Positions 8,763-18,583 are shown, numbered from the stretch's first letter. The stretch: 64,000 nucleotides of DNA from Paludibacteraceae bacterium (GCA_031292565.1 JARLGW010000010.1:1-64000); one strand, 5' to 3'. Numbers and translations: made by a program. The notes: generated by a model from the sequence alone, not told the origin.

Positions 8763-9551
8763 ATGTTTGGAATAAATTTAAACAGTGTGTTGCCCATGCG
8801 CGGCGAGGCAAGGGAACAGAGTGAAATGGTGAATCAAATCCTGTTTGGCGAACATTTTGCCATACTAAAAGAGGATAAAAAATTCTCCCTTGTGAAAAGC
8901 CTGTGCGACAACTACGAAGGATGGGTGGACAAAAAAATGATTACCCTGATTCCGAAAGAAATAGCGGACGAACTTACCACGGAAGATCACGCGGTAACCA
9001 ACAAGCCGATAGTGAATTGTTTTATTGAATCGAAAAACGAAAATATTGTTTTAACGGGTGGAAGCACCCTGCCGCTTTACAACCCCAAAACCGAATCGTT
9101 TGCTATTGGCGACAAAACATTTCACATTGCCAAAGAGCAGGTAAACTTGCCGTTGGTAAAAAACTTTGCGGGCGATGAAATGCTTTCCATCGCTTTCATG
9201 TATCTCAACACGCCTTACCTGTGGGGTGGACGTAATGCCTTGGGCATAGACTGCTCGGGGTTTGTACAGGTGGTGCTAAGTATTTGTGGCTACAGCTTTC
9301 CACGCGACGCTTACCAACAGGTGGAAAAGGGCTCATCTATTAGTTTCCTTACCGAAGCCCGCTCCGGCGATTTGGCTTTCTTTGAGAATGCCGAAGGGCG
9401 CATCACCCACGTGGGCATCCTTATTAACAACAACCAGATTATTCATGCTTCGGGTCGTGTAAAAATAGAGTCGATTGATTCACAAGGAATTATTAATGAA
9501 GAAACGGGAAAATATTCTCACCAATTGAGGGTAATAAAGAGAGTGTTGTAA
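8763..9551 (+). CDS. NlpC/P60 cysteine peptidase with N-terminal SH3-like region
   Basis: A 262-residue protein resembling gamma-D-glutamyl-L-diamino acid endopeptidases (YkfC / dipeptidyl-peptidase VI type), which cut peptidoglycan stem peptides. Residues 1-130 look like paired bacterial SH3 domains ('NYEGWVDKKMI'). The catalytic domain has Cys164 in 'GIDCSGFV', His216 in 'RITHVGIL' and His228 in 'IIHASG', so the triad is complete. No signal peptide is visible, which favours a cytoplasmic role in recycling of muropeptides. It is divergently arranged with the 7TM-HD gene and is followed by a 28-bp heptad-repeat array. Confidence 0.9.
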   Translation: MFGINLNSVLPMRGEAREQSEMVNQILFGEHFAILKEDKKFSLVKSLCDNYEGWVDKKMITLIPKEIADELTTEDHAVTNKPIVNCFIESKNENIVLTGGSTLPLYNPKTESFAIGDKTFHIAKEQVNLPLVKNFAGDEMLSIAFMYLNTPYLWGGRNALGIDCSGFVQVVLSICGYSFPRDAYQQVEKGSSISFLTEARSGDLAFFENAEGRITHVGILINNNQIIHASGRVKIESIDSQGIINEETGKYSHQLRVIKRVL

Positions 9552-9579
9552 GATAATTGATAATTCACAATTAATAATT
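9552..9579. repeat. Four-unit 7-bp repeat array, intergenic
   Basis: The units are GATAATT, GATAATT, CACAATT and AATAATT, end to end. The pattern NNNAATT (mostly NNTAATT) holds an exact period of 7 directly after the NlpC/P60 stop. Confidence 0.6.
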
Positions 9580-9672
9580 AATAAACCCGTAGTACATTTA
9601 AGAATATCCACCTAAAGCTGGCTATTTTATAATACGTTTCACCTACAAAAAAACGTTGTCAAACAACCCTTC

Positions 9673-12150
9673 CTACATCGGATCTACATCCAAATTAATT
9701 TGCAAGGATTTGAATAAATCCAAACTTAAAATATCTTGCGAAACCTCGTGGATTAATTTTTTGGCTTCTTCGTTGGAGGCTTCGGCTTCAATCTTAATCA
9801 TAATGCGTTTCAAGAAAAGATTCTGAATACGGGTAACGGGGGGATTATCAGGGCCCAGAACCCGAACAGTACCAAACATTTCCCGTAGCTTTTCGGCCAT
9901 ATAATGCGATGCTTTATTTACTATCTGCAAATCGCGATGCTTGAGCTGCACATAAATAAGGCGATAATAAGGCGGATATTTAAACGCCTTTCGCTCTTCC
10001 ATCTGCAAAGTAAACATAGCCTTATAGTCATTATTAATCACCTGCTGGATAATAGGATGATTCACATTTGAAGTCTGCAAAATCACCGTTCCCTGTTTAT
10101 TCTTTCGTCCCGCACGGCCACTAACCTGAGCCATGAGCTGAAAGGCTCGCTCGTGTGCCCGGAAGTCGGGATAGTTGAGCATATTGTCGGCATTAAGGAT
10201 ACCCACCAAGCTCACATGCTCAAAGTCCAAGCCCTTGGAAATCATTTGTGTGCCCACCAGTATATCTACCTTCTGCCGCTCAAAATCGGAAATTATTTTC
10301 TCATACGCCGTTTTGGTTCGGGTAGTATCTAAATCCATACGGGAAATGCGGGCTTCGGGGAAAAGCTCTTGAATTTCGTCTTCAACTCGTTCGGTACCCA
10401 AGCCCTTGGTATCTATATGGTCGTGATCGCATTTTGGGCACTTCGTCGGAATCGTTTCGGTGTAACCGCAATAGTGGCAAGTAAGGGCATGGAAAGCCTT
10501 ATGCACGGTGAGGCTCACGTCGCAATTTTTACATTTGGGGATATAGCCACATGCAGGGCATTCGATGTAAGGGGCATATCCCCGTCGGTTTTGAAACAGG
10601 ATAACCTGCTCTTTATCAGCCAACGCCTGTTGCATCCGCTCTAGCAATTGGGGCGAGTACATGGATTTCATTTGTTTCTTCCGGCGCAGTTCTTTTACAT
10701 CCACGGCAATTATTTCGGGCATGGCTATTTCTTCATACCGTTGGGAAAGTTCCACCAGTCCGAATTTACCCATCAGCGCGTTGTTATAGCTTTCGATAGA
10801 TGGCGTGGCAGTACCGAGCAGCACTTTACCTCCATGCAGGTTGCCCAACACGATAGCTGCATTGCGGGCATGGTAGCGGGGGGCGGGGTCGTACTGCTTA
10901 TAGGTGTTTTCATGTTCTTCATCCACGATAACCAGCCCTAAATCTTTAAACGGCAGGAATATAGAGGAGCGAACACCGAGAATAACCTGATAACCTTTGT
11001 CGTGCAACAAGTTGTTCCATATCTCCACCCGTTCGGCATCAGGAAACTTGGAGTGATATACGCCCAATTTGTTGCCAAACACTTTTTTCAGCCGGGTGGT
11101 TAGTTGCGAAGTCAGGGCTATTTCGGGTAGCAAGTACAGCACTTGCCTGCCCAGCTTTAAGGTATCTTCAATGAGCCGGATATAAATTTCGGTTTTGCCA
11201 CTGGAGGTAACGCCGTGCAAGAGCACCACGTTTTTTTGCTGATAGAGGGACAGAATTTCGCCGTAAGCTTTTTGCTGAAAAGGGTTCAACGGATTCCGTT
11301 CGTGTGTTTCCACCACCGACAGGTTTAATCTGCCTATCTCTTTTTTGTATAGTTCCAGTATGCCTTTTTCCACCAACCCATTAAGAATCGAGGTACTTGC
11401 ACCCGTGGTTTCGAGCAGACTTTTCTTTGACAGTTCGGTTTTTTCTTTCTGAAAAGCCCCGGATGCATTCAGATAAAAGATAAGTAAATCAAGCTGTTTC
11501 TTACTTCTGTTCAGCTTATCAAAAACGGCTTTAAGTTTATCCTCATCACGCAAGTCTTCGCTCAAACGCACAAAATCTTCTTTCTTGGGTTTGTAGCTTT
11601 CAATCACTTTTTCGGCAATGATAACCGCTTCTTTTTCTAGCAGAGTTTTCAGCACGGGCAAGGCATTTTTCACCCCTATATTTTTTTCCAGTTCTTTAAT
11701 GGAAAGGCTTTGCTTGTTTTTCAGCGCATCTACAATTTTCCATTCGCGGGTGCTGAATTGCTCTTCCATCTCCTGGTAATTCACGCGCAACATTACCTGG
11801 GTTTCGCTTTCAAGTTTTAAGCCTGAAGGCAGGGCGGCTTTGTACACGTCGCCCAAAAACGCTTGATAGTAATTGGATATCCATTCCCAGAATTGCATCT
11901 GCGGGCGCCGAATGATGGGGTATTGATCCAGTACGGATATAATATCTTTGGTTTCGTACTTCTCTGGCTTTATCAGGTGGATGGAGTAAACAATTCCGGT
12001 ATAGATTTTCTTTTGCACGGGTACCATCACGCGCATACCGGTTTTGAGTATCGGCTCAAACTCAACCGGCACGGAATAGGTAAACACGTTGGCCAACGGC
12101 AGAGGTAAAATTACGTCGGCATACTTGGTTTGCGATAAAGAAGTGTCCAT
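9673..12150 (-). CDS. priA: Primosomal protein N' (replication restart helicase PriA)
   Basis: PriA is a superfamily 2 DNA helicase that recognises stalled forks and reloads the replisome. The protein is 825 residues, long but normal for Bacteroidota. It has an N-terminal DNA-binding domain ('YSVPVEFEPILKTGMRVMVP'), Walker A 'GVTSSGKTEIY', and the DEEH box in 'VIVDEEHENTYKQ'. Two zinc-binding cysteine clusters follow ('CPACGYIPKCKNC' and 'CHYCGYTETIPTKCPKC'), then helicase motifs V/VI ('VGTQMISKGLDF', 'QVSGRAGRKNKQG'). The stop is TAG. It lies 134 bp downstream of recJ on the same strand, with a hairpin between them. Confidence 0.97.
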   Translation of the reverse strand: MDTSLSQTKYADVILPLPLANVFTYSVPVEFEPILKTGMRVMVPVQKKIYTGIVYSIHLIKPEKYETKDIISVLDQYPIIRRPQMQFWEWISNYYQAFLGDVYKAALPSGLKLESETQVMLRVNYQEMEEQFSTREWKIVDALKNKQSLSIKELEKNIGVKNALPVLKTLLEKEAVIIAEKVIESYKPKKEDFVRLSEDLRDEDKLKAVFDKLNRSKKQLDLLIFYLNASGAFQKEKTELSKKSLLETTGASTSILNGLVEKGILELYKKEIGRLNLSVVETHERNPLNPFQQKAYGEILSLYQQKNVVLLHGVTSSGKTEIYIRLIEDTLKLGRQVLYLLPEIALTSQLTTRLKKVFGNKLGVYHSKFPDAERVEIWNNLLHDKGYQVILGVRSSIFLPFKDLGLVIVDEEHENTYKQYDPAPRYHARNAAIVLGNLHGGKVLLGTATPSIESYNNALMGKFGLVELSQRYEEIAMPEIIAVDVKELRRKKQMKSMYSPQLLERMQQALADKEQVILFQNRRGYAPYIECPACGYIPKCKNCDVSLTVHKAFHALTCHYCGYTETIPTKCPKCDHDHIDTKGLGTERVEDEIQELFPEARISRMDLDTTRTKTAYEKIISDFERQKVDILVGTQMISKGLDFEHVSLVGILNADNMLNYPDFRAHERAFQLMAQVSGRAGRKNKQGTVILQTSNVNHPIIQQVINNDYKAMFTLQMEERKAFKYPPYYRLIYVQLKHRDLQIVNKASHYMAEKLREMFGTVRVLGPDNPPVTRIQNLFLKRIMIKIEAEASNEEAKKLIHEVSQDILSLDLFKSLQINLDVDPM

Positions 12151-12203
12151 CGGGTTTCTTTAAATTGTATAGAATCTAATTTCTTCTTTGCGTTCTTCCT
12201 TTA

Positions 12204-12258
12204 TCAAAAAAGAAGTCAAAATACTTACATGGTTTTCTTTCCACGTAACTATTTTGAC
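12204..12258 (-). terminator. Probable intrinsic terminator after recJ
   Basis: GTCAAAATA (12215-12223) pairs with TATTTTGAC (12250-12258). The stem continues inward through TTAC/GTAA and TGG/CCA with two mismatches. On the minus strand the hairpin is followed by TTCTTTTTT. It would separate recJ from priA, at least in part. Confidence 0.6.
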
Positions 12259-12284
12259 AGAAATGAGTTTATGAATTGAGTACG

Positions 12285-14075
12285 TTAAATACCATACCGG
12301 AATTGACGTTGTAAAAAGCTTTTTTCGGGCACTCCCACCCCACCCTTATTAATACTTTCGCTAGCACTCATATCTTTTATCATCATTTGAATGGTGGTGT
12401 TGCCATTGAAATTGTTTTCTTCCAAGGTGTAGCAAATATCAAGGGGATTTGAAGCTTTCAGGTAGTCGTTGTACTCGAACATGCGGAAAGCGATGCCGCT
12501 CATCACGGTTTCACAACTTGAATCGAGCAATTCGAGTTTAAGGTGTTCCTGCTCTTTGCCCACTAAGCGGCTGGTGCCATAGTCGAATACCTTTCGGGTA
12601 CAAAAAACAGGTTTCATGTTTTCAGGCCCGAACGGACTGAATTGCTTCAATACACGGAAAAACTTAGGGGTTATTTCCTTGAACTGAATTTCCTCATCAA
12701 TATCTATTTGCGGCTGCGTTTGAACAGGTAAAATATTGTTTCTGACGAATTCATCAAAACGGCGTTTAAACTCATCCACGTTTTCTTCCTTCATGGCCAA
12801 TCCGGCTGCATACATGTGCCCACCGAAGTTTTCCAACAAATCACGGCATGACTCGATGGCTTTATAAATGTCGAACCCAGGAACGGAACGTGCCGAACCG
12901 GTTATAAATCCGTTGGAATGAGTTAGCACCACGGTAGGACGGTAATAATTTTCGGAAAGACGGGATGCTACAATGCCAATCACGCCTTTGTGCCAATCGG
13001 GATTATAAACAACGATGGATTTCCGGCTCTTGGTGTTTTCATCGTTTTCGAGCATGCTGATAGCATTGTCCGTGATGGATTTATCCAAGTCCTTGCGGGT
13101 TTGGTTGTGTTGGTCTATTTCCTCACAACGCTTTTTAGCAAAGGGCACATCGTTGGTAACGAGCAGTTCCACCACCTCGCGAGCCAATTGTATTCTACCC
13201 GACGCATTTATACGAGGGCCTATTTTAAATACAATATCGCTTATGGTTATTTCTTTTTCGGTTAAACCTGTAATATCTGTAATCGTTTTCAAGCCTAAGC
13301 TTGGATTCTGATTAAGCTGTTTCAAGCCATAAAAAGCAAGAATTCGATTTTCACCTGTAATAGGCACAATATCAGAAGCAATGCTTACAGCCACAAAATC
13401 AAGAAACGGATAGAGGGTTGTTATATCTATCTCGTTATTAATAGCAAATGCCTGCATAAACTTAAAGCCTACGCCACACCCGCAAAGGTGTTTGTAAGGG
13501 TATGGGCAATCCGGCCTTTTAGGATCTAAAACGGCCACGGCGCGAGGAAGCTCGTCGTCGGGTACATGGTGGTCGCACACGATAAAATCCACTCCTCTTT
13601 CCAAAGCATAGTCAACCTTTTCCACTGCTTTTATACCGCAATCGAGCGAAATAATTAATGAAAAACCATTGTTTACAGCATAGTCTATGCCTGTAAATGA
13701 AATTCCATATCCCTCATTGTATCTGTCGGGAATATAAAAATCGAGGTCGGAATAAAATTGCTTTAAGAATTTAAAGACTAACGCTACGGCCGTAGTTCCA
13801 TCCACATCATAATCGCCGTAAATTAATATTCTTTCTTTCTGCCTTAACGCTTGATTTAACCTATCTACGGCTTTATCCATATCCTTCATTATAAAAGGAT
13901 CGTGTAAATCAGCTAGTTGAGGACGAAAAAATTTTTTAGCCTCATCAAAAGAAGTAATACCTCTTTGTACGAGTAATTGAGTTAATATTGGACTGATTTC
14001 CAGCTCTTTTGCTAATTGTTCTTTCTGTTCTTCTTGTTGTTTAGTTAAGGAGTAAAGATTCCATTTGTTTACCAT
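12285..14075 (-). CDS. recJ: Single-stranded-DNA-specific exonuclease RecJ
   Basis: RecJ is a 5'-3' single-strand DNA exonuclease used in recombination and repair. The 596 residues carry the DHH-family motifs in order: 'YGDYDVDGTTAV' near residue 80, 'SLDCGIKA', 'CDHHVPDDELP', and 'GPRINASGRI'. The DHHA1 domain has 'GVIGIVASRL' and 'GGHMYAAGLAM'. These provide the metal-binding Asp and His residues. The C-terminal OB-like region ends with a short basic tail. It is upstream of priA on the same strand, so the two make a replication-repair pair. Confidence 0.96.
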   Translation of the reverse strand: MVNKWNLYSLTKQQEEQKEQLAKELEISPILTQLLVQRGITSFDEAKKFFRPQLADLHDPFIMKDMDKAVDRLNQALRQKERILIYGDYDVDGTTAVALVFKFLKQFYSDLDFYIPDRYNEGYGISFTGIDYAVNNGFSLIISLDCGIKAVEKVDYALERGVDFIVCDHHVPDDELPRAVAVLDPKRPDCPYPYKHLCGCGVGFKFMQAFAINNEIDITTLYPFLDFVAVSIASDIVPITGENRILAFYGLKQLNQNPSLGLKTITDITGLTEKEITISDIVFKIGPRINASGRIQLAREVVELLVTNDVPFAKKRCEEIDQHNQTRKDLDKSITDNAISMLENDENTKSRKSIVVYNPDWHKGVIGIVASRLSENYYRPTVVLTHSNGFITGSARSVPGFDIYKAIESCRDLLENFGGHMYAAGLAMKEENVDEFKRRFDEFVRNNILPVQTQPQIDIDEEIQFKEITPKFFRVLKQFSPFGPENMKPVFCTRKVFDYGTSRLVGKEQEHLKLELLDSSCETVMSGIAFRMFEYNDYLKASNPLDICYTLEENNFNGNTTIQMMIKDMSASESINKGGVGVPEKSFLQRQFRYGI

Positions 14076-14377
14076 TTATATTGTTATTTATTTCTCTCAA
14101 GCAGTAGGGGTATTACACAAATAATACCAAGAAACATTTGAAGTTCTTTGTCAACAAACACAAAAGCAACAGGTTAGGGAATCCCTCAAATGTTAAATAT
14201 TAAAGTGTAAAGCTAGCAAAAAATATAGAACTCAAGGCAGAAAAAGAATAGTTATAAAACATAGATTTAAATCTACAGCTAAAATTCCGAAGCAAAAAAT
14301 TTCGTAAAATTTCATAAATAGCTATTATTTTGTTTACCTTTACACTCTTAATTGCGTTTTGAAACAGGTATTTAATA
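14076..14377. other. Divergent intergenic region between recJ and tsaC
   Basis: About 300 bp of AT-rich sequence that must hold both divergent promoters. I see only a partial core (TACCTTTA near 14335, facing tsaC) and no RNA or repeat. A possible minus-strand frame crossing into tsaC is a shadow. Confidence 0.4.
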
Positions 14378-14941
14378 ATGATTGAGGAAATAAAAAAAGC
14401 CGTTGAAGTGTTAAGACAAGGAGGCATTATTTTATATCCAACAGATACCATTTGGGGGTTGGGTTGTGATGCTACAAATGAAACTGCTGTAAGAAAAATA
14501 TATTCCATCAAAAAGAGGGAAGATTCAAAGTCTATGTTAGTACTATTGGATTCTTCGGGTAAATTACAAAACTATGTTGATGAAATCCCCGATATGGCTT
14601 GGGATTTGATTGAGTATGCCGGCAAGCCACTTACCATAATTTACCCTCAAGCTAAAAATTTGGCACCTAATTTAGTTGCTCAAGATAATAGTATAGGCAT
14701 CCGTATAACAAATGAAGCCTTTTCTAAAAAGCTTTGCGAGGTTTTTAAAAATCCGATTGTTTCAACTTCCGCCAACGTGAGTAAACAACCTTCACCAGCT
14801 ACTTTTGCCGATATAAGCGAGGAAATCATTTCGCAAGTGGATTATGTAGTAAATTTCAGACAGAATGACTCTCAACCAGCTAAACCATCCTCTATAATTA
14901 AACTGGGGAAAGGTAATTTGATTCAAATAATCAGAGAATAA
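14378..14941 (+). CDS. tsaC: L-threonylcarbamoyladenylate synthase (Sua5/YciO/YrdC family)
   Basis: It forms threonylcarbamoyl-AMP from threonine, bicarbonate and ATP, the first step of the universal t6A37 modification of ANN-decoding tRNAs. The 187 residues are the single YrdC domain: 'GGIILYPTDTIWGLGCDAT' near residue 17, 'RKIYSIKKREDSKSM', 'AGKPLTIIYP', and 'PIVSTSANVSKQPSP'. There is no C-terminal Sua5 extension, so TsaC type. Ten bases separate it from the following sugar transferase gene, suggesting cotranscription. Confidence 0.93.
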   Translation: MIEEIKKAVEVLRQGGIILYPTDTIWGLGCDATNETAVRKIYSIKKREDSKSMLVLLDSSGKLQNYVDEIPDMAWDLIEYAGKPLTIIYPQAKNLAPNLVAQDNSIGIRITNEAFSKKLCEVFKNPIVSTSANVSKQPSPATFADISEEIISQVDYVVNFRQNDSQPAKPSSIIKLGKGNLIQIIRE

Positions 14942-14950
14942 TCAGGTAAA

Positions 14951-16339
14951 ATGAAAAAAAGGATTCAAACAACAAAATACGTGTTTGCTGATTTTTTTTC
15001 AGCAATGCTGGTTTGGACACTTTTCTTTGCATTTAGGGTATGGGTTGTTGATGCAAATTATTACCCCCCGGAAGAAAGATTTTGGATTCTGCTTGGTATT
15101 TATCCTATTGGATGGGTCTTTCTTCACTATCTTTCTGGATATTACAATGTTCCATTTCGAAAATCTCGATTAAGCGAATTTTTCACCACTCTTTTTATCA
15201 CACTGATTGGTTCTGTTTTTTTGTTTTTTATCATGTTGCTGAATGACAAAGTAAGATCGTACGACATCTACTACGAATCCATATTCACACTTTTCTCCCT
15301 ACAATTTATCATAACTTATCTTGCTCGTTTTTTTATCACTCAAGATGCCACCAAACGAATTCATAGGAAGGAATGGGGATTTAAAACATTAGTTATTGGT
15401 ACCGGTATAAATGCCCGGAAAATTTCAGATGATTTGAATAACATGAAGCAATCATTGGGATACGAAATTATTGGTTATTTATCAGTCGGTGAGGATTGCA
15501 AAATAGGAAAAGAACGGGTTTTAGGGCAGATCGAGGACTTGGAATACATTTTAACCGAAAATAAAATTGAAGAGGTTATTATTGCTTTGGACGATTCTTT
15601 GCGCGACGATGTTTCACATGTACTTAGCAAGTTATATAAACACCGGGTTGAAATAAAATTGTTGCCGCGTTTGTATGAAATATTAATTGGGAGTGTGAAG
15701 GTAAATACAATCTATGCAACTCCATTGGTAAACATTTCTGATAGCTCGATGCCTTATTGGCAACAAAACATTAAACGGGTTACAGACATCTTCTTTTCTA
15801 TTCTTGTATTAATTCTCTTATCTCCTATGTATTTGTATGCAGCCATCCGGGTTAAATTGGACTCGAAGGGGTCGATAATTTTCACTCAAACACGGCTGGG
15901 AAAATATGGCAAGCCATTTAAAATGTATAAATTTCGTTCCATGTTTGTTGGAGCCGAAGACGAAATTCCCTTATTATCATCCGTGAATGATGCTAGAATT
16001 ACTAAATGGGGAAAGGTTATGCGTAAATACAGGATGGATGAGTTCCCTCAATTTTGGAATGTACTTAAAGGAGACATGTCCATAGTAGGCCCTCGCCCGG
16101 AAAGAAAATATTATGCCGATCAACTCATCGAAAATGCTCCTCACTATAGCCTGTTGCACAAAATAAAGCCGGGTATAACCTCTTGGGGCATGGTTAAATA
16201 CGGATATGCCGACTCTGTGGAGAAAATGTTGGAAAGAATGAACTATGACATTCTTTATTTAGAAAACATGACTCTTTTTGTTGATCTAAAAATTGTGATA
16301 TACACAATTAAGATTTTAATTACAGGGAAAGGAATATAA
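14951..16339 (+). CDS. Polyprenyl-phosphate sugar phosphotransferase (WbaP/WcaJ-type)
   Basis: A 462-residue initiating enzyme that transfers a sugar-1-phosphate from a nucleotide sugar to undecaprenyl phosphate, starting exopolysaccharide or O-antigen repeat units. About four TM helices span residues 8-130, followed by a CoA-binding-like Rossmann region ('TLVIGTGINARKI'). A reentrant helix precedes the catalytic bacterial sugar transferase domain ('KRVTDIFFSILVLILLSP', 'MYKFRSMFVGAED', 'DEFPQFWNVLKGDMSIVGPR'). The conserved catalytic Asp-Glu (DE of 'DEFPQ') is present. No glycosyltransferase cluster follows; the next gene is a CLC protein, so the polymer must be completed by genes elsewhere. 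Confidence 0.93.
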   Translation: MKKRIQTTKYVFADFFSAMLVWTLFFAFRVWVVDANYYPPEERFWILLGIYPIGWVFLHYLSGYYNVPFRKSRLSEFFTTLFITLIGSVFLFFIMLLNDKVRSYDIYYESIFTLFSLQFIITYLARFFITQDATKRIHRKEWGFKTLVIGTGINARKISDDLNNMKQSLGYEIIGYLSVGEDCKIGKERVLGQIEDLEYILTENKIEEVIIALDDSLRDDVSHVLSKLYKHRVEIKLLPRLYEILIGSVKVNTIYATPLVNISDSSMPYWQQNIKRVTDIFFSILVLILLSPMYLYAAIRVKLDSKGSIIFTQTRLGKYGKPFKMYKFRSMFVGAEDEIPLLSSVNDARITKWGKVMRKYRMDEFPQFWNVLKGDMSIVGPRPERKYYADQLIENAPHYSLLHKIKPGITSWGMVKYGYADSVEKMLERMNYDILYLENMTLFVDLKIVIYTIKILITGKGI

Positions 16340-16343
16340 TGCA

Positions 16344-18161
16344 ATGATTAGCATACAACAAATATCAAAAAATCTCTCAAGCCAATTTCGCCTCAACTAC
16401 TATTATCAAAATATGATTTTGTGGAGAGAACGAAACATCAAGCAAGATCAGTTTATTATAATTCTGAGCCTTCTTGTAGGAATTTTCACTGCATTAGCTG
16501 CCATTATTTTAAAGAATATCATACATCTGATTAAAAGCTTTTTAGTTGACAATATCAATATTAATGGCGTAAACTACCTTTTTCTAGCCTTTCCGGCAGC
16601 GGGAATTTTATTAGCAAGCCTGTATGTCCGACTCTTTGTAAAAGATGATATTAGCCATGGTATAACCAAAATCTTATACGCAATATCGCAACGAAAAGCA
16701 CGAATCAAACCACATAACATGTGGTCGTCCATCATTGCCAGTGCATTAACTATAGGGTTCGGTGGTTCCGTGGGAGCCGAGGCTCCTATTGTACTCACAG
16801 GCTCGGCTATAGGTTCAAACTTGGGGCGTTTCTTCAAAATGGATCAAAAAGTGCTGATGCTAATGGTGGGTTGCGGTGCGGCAGGAGCTATCGGCGGCAT
16901 CTTCAATGCCCCTATTGCAGGGGTTGTATTCACGCTGGAAGTATTGATGGTTGACCTAACCATGTCGTCCATCATACCGCTTCTAATTTCATCGGTGACC
17001 GCCACGGCCATGTCTTATTTCTTTATGGGATCAGAGGCCATGTTTAATTTCAAAACATTTGAACCGTTCGCGTTGAGCCGTATCCCTTATTTGTTGTTAC
17101 TAGGTATTGTTTGTGGATTTGTATCCTTATATTTTACCCGTGGGGTAAATAGTATGGAAACCTTTTTCGGTAAAATGAAGAGTCCATACACAAAACTGGC
17201 TATCGGCGGGGTAATTCTTAGCGGACTGATATTCTTTCTTCCGTCTTTATACGGAGAAGGATATGATACTATTTCTGTCCTGTTGAATGACGACCCAAAT
17301 AAAATAATGGCCGGGAGTTTATTTTACGGCTACAAGAACTACGAATGGGTTCTATTCATTTATTTGGGGTTAACCGTTGTTTTTAAAATAGTAGCCACCA
17401 GCTCTACCAACGGGGCCGGAGGTACGGGAGGTATTTTTGCACCAAGTCTTTTTGTAGGTTGCCTCACCGGGTATTTAGTGGCCTTGCTCCTTCATTTTAT
17501 GGGAATAAATATTCCTGAACGTAATTTTGCTTTTGCCGGTATGGCGGGGGTAATGTCCGCGGTAATGCACGCACCACTTACCGGAATTTTCCTTATTGCT
17601 GAATTAACAGGTGGTTATAGTTTGTTCATGACCTTAATGATAACTTCCACGGTAGCTTATCTCACCATTATTATATTTGAACCGCATAGCCTCTACGCGA
17701 TGCGACTAGCTAAAAAAGGAGAACTGCTTACACACCATAAAGATAAGGTTGTGCTAACCTTACTAAAAATGGACAACTTGATTGAAACAGACTTAAAGCA
17801 AGTACATCCTGATATGAACTTAGGCGATTTGGTAAAGGTTATATCAAGTTCCAAACGGAATATATTCCCTGTAGTGAGCCGAAAAGGTCTTTATTTAGGT
17901 GAGGTTCAATTGGATGAGGTTCGGAATATAATGTTTAGGCAGGAACTGTATTCCCGCTTCACGGTAAGAAGGCTAATGATTTCACCTCCGGCCATAATTA
18001 CGGTAGAAGAATCGATGGATAAAGTGATGAATACATTTGATAAATGCAAAGCCTGGAATTTACCCGTAGTAGATCAAGAAGGTAAGTATTTAGGATATGT
18101 ATCTAAATCACAAATATTTAATTCATATCGTCAAGTATTAGTTCATTTCTCCGATGATTAG
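16344..18161 (+). CDS. CLC chloride channel/transporter with C-terminal CBS pair
   Basis: A 605-residue membrane protein of the CLC family with about 10-12 helical segments over residues 38-450 and two CBS domains over about 475-600. The selectivity segments are recognisable: 'DISHGITK' (102-109, the GHGV-type variant of GSGIP), 'GGSVGAEAPIV' with the gating glutamate Glu146, and 'GGTGGIFAPSLF'. In 'GVVFTLEVLM' the residue matching the internal proton glutamate of E. coli ClcA (Glu203) seems to be Val200. That is the state found in CLC channels rather than 2Cl-/H+ antiporters. CBS domains often bind adenine nucleotides. It starts 4 bp after the sugar transferase stop. Confidence 0.92.
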   Translation: MISIQQISKNLSSQFRLNYYYQNMILWRERNIKQDQFIIILSLLVGIFTALAAIILKNIIHLIKSFLVDNININGVNYLFLAFPAAGILLASLYVRLFVKDDISHGITKILYAISQRKARIKPHNMWSSIIASALTIGFGGSVGAEAPIVLTGSAIGSNLGRFFKMDQKVLMLMVGCGAAGAIGGIFNAPIAGVVFTLEVLMVDLTMSSIIPLLISSVTATAMSYFFMGSEAMFNFKTFEPFALSRIPYLLLLGIVCGFVSLYFTRGVNSMETFFGKMKSPYTKLAIGGVILSGLIFFLPSLYGEGYDTISVLLNDDPNKIMAGSLFYGYKNYEWVLFIYLGLTVVFKIVATSSTNGAGGTGGIFAPSLFVGCLTGYLVALLLHFMGINIPERNFAFAGMAGVMSAVMHAPLTGIFLIAELTGGYSLFMTLMITSTVAYLTIIIFEPHSLYAMRLAKKGELLTHHKDKVVLTLLKMDNLIETDLKQVHPDMNLGDLVKVISSSKRNIFPVVSRKGLYLGEVQLDEVRNIMFRQELYSRFTVRRLMISPPAIITVEESMDKVMNTFDKCKAWNLPVVDQEGKYLGYVSKSQIFNSYRQVLVHFSDD

Positions 18162-18364
18162 CATTTTTTTCACCAAGGCTCGCCATATCCTCCTATTTAT
18201 TATTTTCTCCTATCCTTCCTTTTCTAGAGCAATTACAAACTTTCCTCGTAATAGTAAACCCGATTTACTTAAAACCATCATACCGTAGCGTAAATAATAA
18301 TTAAGTTAAATTTAATACATGTTACACAACAATGCGGTATATTAACACATATCTATAAATACTT

Positions 18365-18372
18365 TATATATT
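18365..18372 (+). promoter_or_regulatory. Candidate -7 box for the 55-residue small gene
   Basis: TATATTTG, a TAnnTTTG match, lies 35 bases before the start codon at 18408. The upstream element is not clear. Confidence 0.4.
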
Positions 18373-18407
18373 TGTACAGTTAGTTATTTATATATATAAG
18401 TATCTGG

Positions 18408-18575
18408 ATGGACAAATTTAGCCCCATACTAAAAAGGCATAATCCTAAGAGGTTAGTTAAGTATCTTTACAAGCTAAATGTTCAGCATGTATGTACTATT
18501 ACATGGGTGAGCATTATTTTATTGATTGCCATAATCTTATATGGCTATGTAAAGTTATTTATAACCCTTTTCTAA
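18408..18575 (+). CDS. Putative 55-residue single-pass membrane protein
   Basis: Translation from ATG 18408 to TAA 18573-18575 gives MDKFSPILKRHNPKRLVKYL, then a hydrophobic helix ('WVSIILLIAIILYGYV', about residues 33-48) and a short tail ending ITLF. The N-terminus is strongly basic, so it would stay in the cytoplasm. It has its own promoter-like box upstream and a strong terminator directly downstream, which argues for a real transcript. I recognise no family. Function is unknown. Confidence 0.5.
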   Translation: MDKFSPILKRHNPKRLVKYLYKLNVQHVCTITWVSIILLIAIILYGYVKLFITLF

Positions 18576-18583
18576 AAATGGAA

